NCBI RefSeq assembly: GCF_002150505.1
Contig: NZ_MSSV01000016.1
Location: forward strand, 62,001-126,000
Length of the DNA: 64,000 bases
Direction of reading: 5' to 3'
Origin: Algoriphagus ratkowskyi
Lineage (GTDB): Bacteria > Bacteroidota > Bacteroidia > Cytophagales > Cyclobacteriaceae
A program made the translations under genes and the position numbers. This document shows, one piece after another, positions 57,215-64,000 of the stretch (the first letter of the stretch is position 1; each line of letters starts with the position of its first letter). The notes under the pieces are model-generated. The model ran no database searches, was not told where the DNA came from, and saw only the letters and a program-made list of their open reading frames with translations.

Positions 57215-59542
57215 TTACAACATTCCTTCGATAGACTTCTCTAGCTCTCTCGCGGTAGCTAGGAATTCCTTCACGCTCATATCTCGGAAGAAAATAAGTC
57301 CATGACTTGATCTTACTTTAGCGCGCTCGTGTTGGTAAAAGTAATTCTTACCGAGCAGAAGTTGAATAGCATCTAGTTGGTCCACCCAAATTCTTTTTGC
57401 AACAGTACTGAACTTACCATTGTGAGAGTAGCTTGGGAAGGATGCATTCACCTGACTCATGTAGCAATTGGCAAAGGAATCTTCCATCACCGACATATCT
57501 CCAAGAGATACAGGGACGATTACGTTGACTTCATGTGGCTCAAACTTGAACCAAACGTTTCTGTAGCCAATGATTCTCAATTTACTGATATCTGCTTCTT
57601 CTCCCCACTTTTTCACAGCAGCAGCAGTAGCCTGTAGCACTTTATAGTGAGTGTCAGGCCCAGAACCTTCTGGATCAAGCGTCAAGCTAATCTTTGTTGG
57701 ATTAACTTTTTTGAACATTTCCACGATCGGTTCTACGTCGCGATCCTTGTCAGGCTGCTCTGTAAAGATATCACCTGTGTAAAAACCAAGTCTTAAGTGA
57801 TGAACATTTTTCACTTGTACTCCAAAGTGTGCCCAAACCAATTCTTCCTCAAACTCACGAATCATTCCTTTCAGCTTTTGAACTTTGGCCGAATTTTTCT
57901 CACCATCATAGCTATTCTTCAGAATGCTAATGACATCGTTGATTGTTTCCCTGAGTTGAGTTTTATTCTTTATCTCATATACAATCACCAAGGCTCGCAC
58001 TACACGGTGGCATAAGCCTCTTAACCGGGCATTAAGATCCTCAGAAGCTACATTTGTGAGGTAATGATAGACGTCCTTGTCAGTTTTGAGGCTGTAGCCT
58101 ACCTCAAAGAAATCTTCAAAGTGAACCATTTGGATCTTACCGCTATCCAATAACTTCTTAGTATGCTGAAGAGTATCTATTACAAACGTATTAGTCACAG
58201 CTGTAAAACCAGAAGTCAATACGGAGAAGTGAGCTTTATTAGTAGGCTCATGAAGCTGGTTGGTAATGTGAGGTAAAATACCCAATGAAATATCGTCGTG
58301 ATGAGGACCTGTGTGAAGTAGAACTTCGTCACGCTCCTGCTCCAAGCCTTTGCTTAGCTTGTTCTCGATACTAGTCATTACCTGATTCACTGTCTCTTCA
58401 GACAAGTCAGGAATTAGCTTGGTATATTTATCAGCCTTTAAATCTGATAGTTTTATTCTGTGTCCGTATTTTCCTAGTTTTTTGCAAAGATCGATTACAG
58501 ATCTCTCCGTCTTTTCCCATGTCCATTCACCTTTCTGATAGTAGGCGTCTATAGAATCTGTCAGCTTCACTCCAGCACCTTTGGTGACATAGAATCGGCC
58601 ATTTTTCAGTTTCTGAAGAACAGTTCCTGGGAAAACGTTATTGAGAGGGGTTTCAAGAGAATCTTTTACTATTCCAGCTTTTGCTTCACCTGCTGCAATA
58701 ATTATAGCTACTGCCTCTGGATTATAAACGATTGTATCTAAACCAATGGTGATGACCAGTCGATTGGAAGAAATCTCTATTCCTCCAAGATCTCCAGCTG
58801 CTACTGCCTGAGTTTCAAAATTGGTCTCAGTCAATCTTGTGACAGAGAATACATGTGATCCTCTTGTGTTAAATGCAATGTGACCATCTGGACCGATTCC
58901 GCCAAGGAAGAATCCAATTCCTCCTGCATCTCTGATTTTTTGCTCGTATCCTCCACACCATTGATCTATCATATAGATCGATTCCTGCTGTAATTTCTCC
59001 TGATCGTTCTCCGGGTCACGGAATCTCAACGAAAGATCAACTTTCAAGTCAGGAAAGATTTCTTTAAAATGAAGTCCATTTGCCAAAGGGATCTCATCTG
59101 AATTGATCAGAATGGCTTTTTCTTTCGAAAGTCCGAAACCTTGGATATAAAACTTATTGACGTAATCGAAAAAGCTATTATTCTGCTTAGAGGAAATCGG
59201 GTAAAATTCATCAATCTGTACAAAAGTCAGATCTTTCAAAACAGGCTTTTGAGTATTCCCTAAGCCGTATTTTTCTCTTACATCTTTTCCTTTTTTATTA
59301 TCCCAGTTTTCAAGTAGAAACTGAGTCCATTTGATAAAAAATTCAGGACTTTTTCCCGTTGGTAAACTAATGACTCCCTCAGGATTAGCAGCTACCCATT
59401 CCAAAAATCGGCATGCGGTGAGCAAGCCTAGTTTAGGGAAGTTGTCAACTTGAAGGTATGGAATAAGGGTGCTGATTTTCTCGACACCAGATTCCTGAAG
59501 AAAACTTTTTTCGACTTCTGAAAGCGGATACTTACTTAGCAT
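57215..59542 (-). CDS. nagB: Glucosamine-6-phosphate deaminase fused to a PIG-L/LmbE domain
   Basis: A two-domain cytoplasmic enzyme of 775 residues. Residues 1-350 are the NagB isomerase domain: ISLPTGKSPEFFIKW, LTFVQIDEFYPI, and GGIGPDGHIAFNTRGSH with the catalytic His-type loop. From about residue 400 a PIG-L/LmbE deacetylase-type domain follows, starting at LHTGPHHDDISLG, the variant of the zinc HPDDE motif, and SLTLDPEGSGPDTHYKVLQA further on. This fusion is recurrent in Bacteroidota. The two halves would convert GlcNAc derivatives to fructose 6-phosphate in one protein. It is followed by the ROK kinase on the same strand. Confidence 0.93.
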   Translation of the reverse strand: MLSKYPLSEVEKSFLQESGVEKISTLIPYLQVDNFPKLGLLTACRFLEWVAANPEGVISLPTGKSPEFFIKWTQFLLENWDNKKGKDVREKYGLGNTQKPVLKDLTFVQIDEFYPISSKQNNSFFDYVNKFYIQGFGLSKEKAILINSDEIPLANGLHFKEIFPDLKVDLSLRFRDPENDQEKLQQESIYMIDQWCGGYEQKIRDAGGIGFFLGGIGPDGHIAFNTRGSHVFSVTRLTETNFETQAVAAGDLGGIEISSNRLVITIGLDTIVYNPEAVAIIIAAGEAKAGIVKDSLETPLNNVFPGTVLQKLKNGRFYVTKGAGVKLTDSIDAYYQKGEWTWEKTERSVIDLCKKLGKYGHRIKLSDLKADKYTKLIPDLSEETVNQVMTSIENKLSKGLEQERDEVLLHTGPHHDDISLGILPHITNQLHEPTNKAHFSVLTSGFTAVTNTFVIDTLQHTKKLLDSGKIQMVHFEDFFEVGYSLKTDKDVYHYLTNVASEDLNARLRGLCHRVVRALVIVYEIKNKTQLRETINDVISILKNSYDGEKNSAKVQKLKGMIREFEEELVWAHFGVQVKNVHHLRLGFYTGDIFTEQPDKDRDVEPIVEMFKKVNPTKISLTLDPEGSGPDTHYKVLQATAAAVKKWGEEADISKLRIIGYRNVWFKFEPHEVNVIVPVSLGDMSVMEDSFANCYMSQVNASFPSYSHNGKFSTVAKRIWVDQLDAIQLLLGKNYFYQHERAKVRSSHGLIFFRDMSVKEFLATARELEKSIEGML

Positions 59543-60046
59543 ACTATTTTGACAGGTTTATTTAATGGGACAATGTTAGATAAGCTGTAGTTAATCGATA
59601 GGTAATCAATGTCTTGTCTGATTTGATTCTTCAATAAAGATCTATTGTATGGGGTGTCAATACATTAGATCAAAACATTTTTCTCTGAGGTAATTTACTA
59701 AAACAAATCTAAAAAATGTTTTTTAATAAAACGAACTTTTATAAAAATTTTATAAAAGTTTTATTTTATCAATGTTAGTGCTTTAACTTTAAGATATAGT
59801 AATCTGATATTTTTCTTAACGGTGATGTTAATTTTAGTCCTACCAGAAGCTGAAAATCCGTTTGAATAAAATCAATATCAGCTAGTATAATTATTACTTG
59901 TGATAATTACTTGTGCATGTTTTCCATTTAGAGGTTCACGCCATGGATAGAAGGAGAGTATTCCTGCTTATAAACTTCAATCAATAATTCAATGGACATG
60001 GGGCATAGTAAGCAGAAACATTTATATTTTTCCTTAACTTTCGGTC
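59543..60046. other. Divergent control region between nagB and gntK
   Basis: A 504-bp AT-rich spacer that must contain both promoters. It holds a 27-nt palindrome at 59734-59760 and a short direct repeat ATTACTTGTG at 59893-59902 and 59906-59915 (13-nt period). I saw no gene or structured RNA. Confidence 0.65.
59734..59760. promoter_or_regulatory. 13-bp perfect palindrome, candidate operator
   Basis: AACTTTTATAAAA, one central A, then TTTTATAAAAGTT. It lies 192 bp before nagB and 287 bp before gntK. The size and symmetry fit a dimeric regulator; the AT content makes chance formation more likely than for a mixed sequence. Confidence 0.5.
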
Positions 60047-60544
60047 ATGCTAATTATAGTCACTGGAGTCTCAGGAACGGGTAAAACAACAATTGGGGTA
60101 GGTGTATCTGAAGCCTTGGGTTTGCCATTTTTTGATGCTGATAATTTTCATCCGAAGGAAAATATCGCGAAAATGAGTGAGGGACATCCTTTAAATGATG
60201 CTGATAGAATGCCATGGTTGCAAGCTTTGGCAAATCTTTTAATTGAGTCTGAGAAATCTGGTGGCGCGGTGTTGGCATGTTCTGCTTTGAAAGAGAGCTA
60301 TCGTCAAATTTTGAAGGTGAACGAAGATGTCCTTTGGATTCACCTCAAGGGAGATAGAGAATTAATCTGGAGAAGAATGCTTGCCCGAAAGAATCATTAC
60401 ATGAAGGCTGGAATGTTAGATTCCCAATTTGATACATGGGAAGAGCCTAATTATGGCTTAAAACTGAATATTTGCCAAACTCCAGAGGAAATGCTTAATG
60501 AAGCGTTGAGATACTTGAGAGTTTCGGTCAGCACTGATCAATAG
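60047..60544 (+). CDS. gntK: Gluconokinase, GntK type
   Basis: Phosphorylates D-gluconate to 6-phosphogluconate. The P-loop is TGVSGTGKTT (residues 6-15), followed by FFDADNFHPKENIAKMSEGH and PLNDADRMPWLQAL, which are gluconate kinase signatures, and CSALKESYRQIL and LARKNHYMKAGMLDSQF. The 165-residue length is typical. The enzyme is cytoplasmic. It is the first plus-strand gene after the nagB control region; the amidohydrolase follows 92 bp later. The GntP permease at 16433 is the likely entry route for its substrate, but not adjacent. Confidence 0.95.
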   Translation: MLIIVTGVSGTGKTTIGVGVSEALGLPFFDADNFHPKENIAKMSEGHPLNDADRMPWLQALANLLIESEKSGGAVLACSALKESYRQILKVNEDVLWIHLKGDRELIWRRMLARKNHYMKAGMLDSQFDTWEEPNYGLKLNICQTPEEMLNEALRYLRVSVSTDQ

Positions 60545-60636
60545 TTAAATGGTGAATTCTAGGATTGGCAATGTAATTGGCACTTTGATTAAAACACTTT
60601 TAAAGCGAAATTGAAGCTTACTCATCAAATTGCCTT

Positions 60637-62004
60637 ATGAAGAAGCTACTCACTGTTTTTTTTATACTCTTCCAAAGCTCCTATAATTTTGGATTTGCTC
60701 AAACCTATGTGATTTCGAATGTGAACATCGTTTCCATGGAAAATAATCAGGTGCTTAAAAATCAGTCAATTATTGTGGACGATGGGAAAATCCTGGAAAT
60801 TGTTCCTATGACTGATCCTTTCGACTTTGATGGAAATCAGATAATTGACGGTAAAGGATCTTATGTATATCCTGGCTTGGCAGAGTTTCATTCGCATATT
60901 CCTGTTGCTCAAAATGGTGATTCCCAACTACAAGAAGAAGCAATGTGGCTTTACTTAGCCAATGGAGTGTTGCATGTGAGAGGGATGATAGGTCACCCTT
61001 CTCATCTTGATTTAAAGGCAAGAATAGTAAATGGTGAAATCGCAGGTCCAAGACTTTTTCTCTCAGGCCCATCTTTTAGTGGTGGATCAGTTTCAACGCC
61101 TGAGCAGGCTGCGCAAATGGTAAGAGATGAGAAGACAGCCGGCTATGATCATCTTAAGTTGCATCCAGGATTATCGATGGATGAGTTTATGGCAATTTCA
61201 AAAACTGCCAAGGAACTTGACATACCTTTTGGAGGGCATGTTTCCTTGGAAGTTGGTTTGGAGGCAAGTTTAAAGAATGGCTACAAATCTATCGAGCACA
61301 TGGATGGATACATTGAGGCGATGATTCCTGATTATTCTAGGGTGTTGGATCCCGAAATTGCCGGACCATTTACAATGCTGTTGGTAGATGAAGTTGACCT
61401 GAGTATCCTTCCCGAATTAGTAGATTTGACCTTGGAAAACAAAGTATGGATGGCCCCAACATTGACACTTTTTGATCGATTTTTTGGTTGGAAACCCGCT
61501 GAGGAGTATCGTAATGCTCCCGAAATGAAATACATGTCCGCTCAACAGATCCAGAGTTGGATCAATGCCAAGACTCCATATGAAGAAAAAGGTATTTTGA
61601 CTGAAGAGTATGTTCAGCCTTATCTCGATTTCAGAAATAAGCTTTTTATGACCCTCCACAATGCTGGAGTGCCAATGATATTGGCTTCTGATTCACCGCA
61701 GGTATTTAATGTCCCAGGATTTTCCATTCATCATGAAATCGATTTGATGTCTAAAGCTGGAATGTCCAACTTTGAGATATTGAAGACGGGATCGGTGAAT
61801 GCTGCAAAGTATTTTGATCAAGAAAATGAATGGGGAATGATCAAAGTGGGAATGTCTGCTGACTTTGTATTAGTTGAAAATAATCCTCTGGAAGATTTAA
61901 ATACCATGAAAAAGCCAGTTATGGTCGTTATGAATGGGAAAGTCTATGACAGAATTGAACTTGAAAAACAGCTAAATAGGATAGAGGCTAACCATAAAAG
62001 ATAG
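60637..62004 (+). CDS. Exported amidohydrolase family protein
   Basis: Metal-dependent hydrolase of 455 residues. A signal peptide (KKLLTVFFILFQSSYNFGFA) targets it to the periplasm. The metal site is visible: EFHSHIP (HxH type, about residue 87), GGHVSLE and IEHMDG for two later His ligands, and the catalytic Asp in ILASDSPQ (about residue 351). The ends show the beta-sandwich common to imidazolonepropionase-like members (VISNVNIVSMENNQVLKNQS; GMSADFVLVENNPLED). Substrate unknown; prolidase- or imidazolonepropionase-like enzymes are the nearest group. It is in the same direction as gntK and the mutarotase. Confidence 0.88.
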   Translation: MKKLLTVFFILFQSSYNFGFAQTYVISNVNIVSMENNQVLKNQSIIVDDGKILEIVPMTDPFDFDGNQIIDGKGSYVYPGLAEFHSHIPVAQNGDSQLQEEAMWLYLANGVLHVRGMIGHPSHLDLKARIVNGEIAGPRLFLSGPSFSGGSVSTPEQAAQMVRDEKTAGYDHLKLHPGLSMDEFMAISKTAKELDIPFGGHVSLEVGLEASLKNGYKSIEHMDGYIEAMIPDYSRVLDPEIAGPFTMLLVDEVDLSILPELVDLTLENKVWMAPTLTLFDRFFGWKPAEEYRNAPEMKYMSAQQIQSWINAKTPYEEKGILTEEYVQPYLDFRNKLFMTLHNAGVPMILASDSPQVFNVPGFSIHHEIDLMSKAGMSNFEILKTGSVNAAKYFDQENEWGMIKVGMSADFVLVENNPLEDLNTMKKPVMVVMNGKVYDRIELEKQLNRIEANHKR

Positions 62005-62123
62005 TAAGAGATTATAGATTAAGAGATTTTTAAACTTTCCCTCTATTTAACGCAAAGTAAAGCGCATTTGACTTTTATCTTAATTTTCCAATCTTGAATT
62101 TTCCAATTTCTCAATATTATCCC

Positions 62124-63263
62124 ATGAACATAAAATTAAACCTAGTCACATTAATTATACTTATTTCAGGCTCAGCCTGTCTATCCCAAACCAAAATGAC
62201 ATTGATTGAAAAAGAAGCTACTCTGGAAATAAGAGTGGAAAAAGTGGGTGCCTGGGACGACAAAGATGTGTATAAATATACCCTTGACAATGGGAATATG
62301 CAGGTTGAGTTGACAAATTACGGTGGCATAATATCTCGAATAATCACCCCTGACAAAGATGGTAAGCTGGAGAACGTGGTATTAGCACTAGAAACAGTGC
62401 CTGACTATTTCACAAAAAATGGTCCTTATTTAGGAGCAGCCGTTGGCCGGTACGCGAATAGAATTGGTAAGGCTTCATTTACGCTAGATGGTGAAACTTT
62501 TTCCATCACCAAAAATAATGGCGAAAATACGCTGCATGGAGGCGCCAAAGGATTTGGAGTTAAAGTGTGGAACGCCGAAACCGTAAGTGAAAAAGATGCA
62601 ATAGGAGTGAAGATGATCTATGAAAGTGTGGACGGGGAAGAGGGGTTTCCTGGAAATCTGACTACAACGCTATGGATGGCATTGACAACCAATAATGAAC
62701 TGAAGCTTCGTTTTGAATCTACCACGGATAAGAAGACAGTTGTAAATCTAACTAACCATTCTTATTTCAATCTGAGTGGAATCACGGGTGATGTGCGCGA
62801 TCATGAGTTGCAGATTTTTGCAGATGCGATCACTCCAGCCGGTGCAGGTCAGATTCCTACTGGGGAGATAAAAGCAGTAGCTGGAACTCGTTTTGATTTC
62901 CAAACACCAAAGAACCTAGGAGCTCAGTTGGATGCGTTGGGTGAAGGCTTCGATCATAATTATGTAACCAAAAGGGATAATTCTGATGAGCTGAAGAAAA
63001 TAGCTATTGTCAAACATTCAGGAAGTGGACGTGTGATGGAAGTTTATTCTACTGCTCCAGGTGTACAGCTTTATACTGCCAATCACGTTAGAAATTTCGC
63101 TGGAGCAGATGGCAAAACGTACCAACCGCATTGGGCACTTTGCCTAGAGCCAGAAGCATGGCCCGACAGTCCAAATAAGCCAAACTTTCCATCTACAAGT
63201 CTAGCACCTGGAGAGAAGTATGTCCATAAAATCGTTTATATGTTTGGAGTTGAGGTAAAATGA
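62124..63263 (+). CDS. Aldose 1-epimerase (galactose mutarotase), exported
   Basis: Interconverts the anomers of aldoses. The ATG at 62124 begins a signal peptide (NIKLNLVTLIILISGSACLS, possibly a lipoprotein Cys); 62094 would add 10 residues ahead. Family motifs are YGGIISRIITPD, AAVGRYANRIGKA, NNGENTLHGG, catalytic His in NLTNHSYFNLSG (about residue 217), GEGFDHNYV and the catalytic Glu in ALCLEPEAWPD near residue 353. The length is 379 residues. It is transcribed with the amidohydrolase gene or alone. Periplasmic location suggests work on sugars released outside the cell. Confidence 0.94.
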   Translation: MNIKLNLVTLIILISGSACLSQTKMTLIEKEATLEIRVEKVGAWDDKDVYKYTLDNGNMQVELTNYGGIISRIITPDKDGKLENVVLALETVPDYFTKNGPYLGAAVGRYANRIGKASFTLDGETFSITKNNGENTLHGGAKGFGVKVWNAETVSEKDAIGVKMIYESVDGEEGFPGNLTTTLWMALTTNNELKLRFESTTDKKTVVNLTNHSYFNLSGITGDVRDHELQIFADAITPAGAGQIPTGEIKAVAGTRFDFQTPKNLGAQLDALGEGFDHNYVTKRDNSDELKKIAIVKHSGSGRVMEVYSTAPGVQLYTANHVRNFAGADGKTYQPHWALCLEPEAWPDSPNKPNFPSTSLAPGEKYVHKIVYMFGVEVK

Positions 63264-63411
63264 GCCCTGTATTTTTTTAAGTGCAAAATTTTCAACAAAG
63301 TGAGTATGCAATACACATACTGAAAGTTGATAAAAGGCTCAAGTGCCCTTTTAAACGATAGGAATGGTCATTGTAACAATAGTTGGGAACACTAAACCAA
63401 CTAATTATATT

Positions 63412-63999
63412 ATGAGAACCAACAACATTAACCAAACCTCAACAAACAAATTTCCTAGAAAAGCCAAGATCACTGGCGCACTTATGTTATCTGCATTTTG
63501 CTTGGTAGGTATGACCTCCTGTGAAGACAATGATGACCCTATTCTAACTACTTACAATCAGCAAGACAGAAATTTTGCAATAGCTTCATCTGAGAATATT
63601 AATGCACAAATCAAGTTTGGGCAGTTAGCACTTGATAAGGGTGAAGATGATTCTGTATTAGAATATGGCACCATGCTTCTTTCAGAAAATTCTTCGAGTA
63701 AAACTGAGCTAGAAGGAATAGTAAATGGAACGGATGTAGTATTATCTAAGGAAGTATCCTCTGCTATGAATGCTAAATTTGACGAATTAGGAACTATGAG
63801 TGGAGAGGATTTCGATTTGGCATTTATCAATTATCAAATAGAATTGCTTGAGAACTCTAAGTCAGTTTATGAAAATCAAAAAGACAACGGGGAGAATAAT
63901 ACATTGAAAGCTTTTGCTGACAAGACTCTTGATAAAGTAAAAGATCACAAACTTGATGCTGCTGAAGTTAAAGCAGAATTACTTTTAGAAGGTATCTAA
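63412..63999 (+). CDS. DUF4142 lipoprotein
   Basis: The ATG at 63412 (MRTNNINQ) is the best start; 63364 adds 16 residues without a signal pattern. A lipoprotein signal (ALMLSAFCLVGMTSC, lipobox Cys near residue 37) is preceded by a long basic leader. The mature part is helical and matches DUF4142 (FAIASSENINAQIKFGQLAL, VLEYGTMLLSENSSSKTELE). These are ferritin-like, often two-helix-hairpin proteins of unknown role, sometimes linked to stress. The length of 195 residues is typical. The stop lies one base before the window end. Confidence 0.85.
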   Translation: MRTNNINQTSTNKFPRKAKITGALMLSAFCLVGMTSCEDNDDPILTTYNQQDRNFAIASSENINAQIKFGQLALDKGEDDSVLEYGTMLLSENSSSKTELEGIVNGTDVVLSKEVSSAMNAKFDELGTMSGEDFDLAFINYQIELLENSKSVYENQKDNGENNTLKAFADKTLDKVKDHKLDAAEVKAELLLEGI

Positions 64000-64000
64000 C

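Overview
The window looks like chromosomal DNA from a member of the Bacteroidota, most likely an Algoriphagus- or Cyclobacterium-like member of the Cytophagales. The reasons are family content (TamB beside TsaD, Smr protein with a DUF2027 N-terminus, BlaI/BlaR1-type M56 pair, glucosamine-6-phosphate deaminase fused to a PIG-L domain, quinol-type NorB), many lipoprotein and Sec signal peptides, AT-rich spacers, weak Shine-Dalgarno sites, and two promoters with the Bacteroidota-type TTG / TAnnTTTG elements. There is no rRNA, tRNA, CRISPR array, transposase, integrase or phage gene, so this is ordinary chromosome rather than a mobile island.

Layout. 1-8180: a truncated Cys-type sulfatase, a DEAD-box helicase, a 2Fe-2S ferredoxin, then a sugar-oxidation set (lipoprotein dehydrogenase with C-terminal cytochrome c, Tat-exported TIM-barrel isomerase, SDR dehydrogenase). 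8331-12075: a minus-strand lemA / DUF2207 / DUF1648 / helical-protein operon. 12563-14821: katG. 15077-26946: polysaccharide deacetylase with a damaged start, ACT protein, GntP permease, GH20 lipoprotein, thioesterase, PLP decarboxylase, MOSC protein, an unrecognised 767-residue lipoprotein and a DUF1275 membrane protein. 27077-30159: a three-gene operon (helical protein, Smr, photolyase). 30347-39416: tamB divergent from, and sharing a base with, the tsaD-smpB-(degenerate C40)-HNH operon, followed by small envelope proteins. 39624-43291: SMR transporter, rnhB and a GH63-like glucosidase. 43544-46408: BlaI/BlaR1 with two operators on the promoter. 46423-52183: glycosyltransferase and metallophosphoesterase pair, S9 peptidase, SDR. 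52358-55151: quinol nitric oxide reductase with its Rrf2 regulator. 55402-63999: eda, ROK kinase, nagB/PIG-L, gntK, amidohydrolase, mutarotase and a DUF4142 lipoprotein.

How the genes fit together. Several genes point to degradation and oxidation of amino-sugar, uronate/gluconate-type and sulfated glycans: sulfatase, GH20, deacetylase, NagB, ROK kinase, GntP, GntK, KDPG aldolase, mutarotase. They are scattered rather than built into a SusC/SusD polysaccharide-utilisation locus, which is absent here. A second theme is stress defence: KatG, NorB with Rrf2, photolyase and BlaI/BlaR1.

The most interesting signals are regulatory and structural. They include a matched pair of palindromes at norB and its Rrf2 gene, twin BlaI operators placed on the -33 and -7 elements, a C40 peptidase-like protein without its catalytic residues overlapping smpB, the zero-gap tamB/tsaD divergence, a deacetylase whose signal peptide is in frame but has no start codon, a duplicated tail domain in BlaR1, and several families of intergenic repeats and long perfect palindromes. 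I did not find a clearly new multi-gene system.
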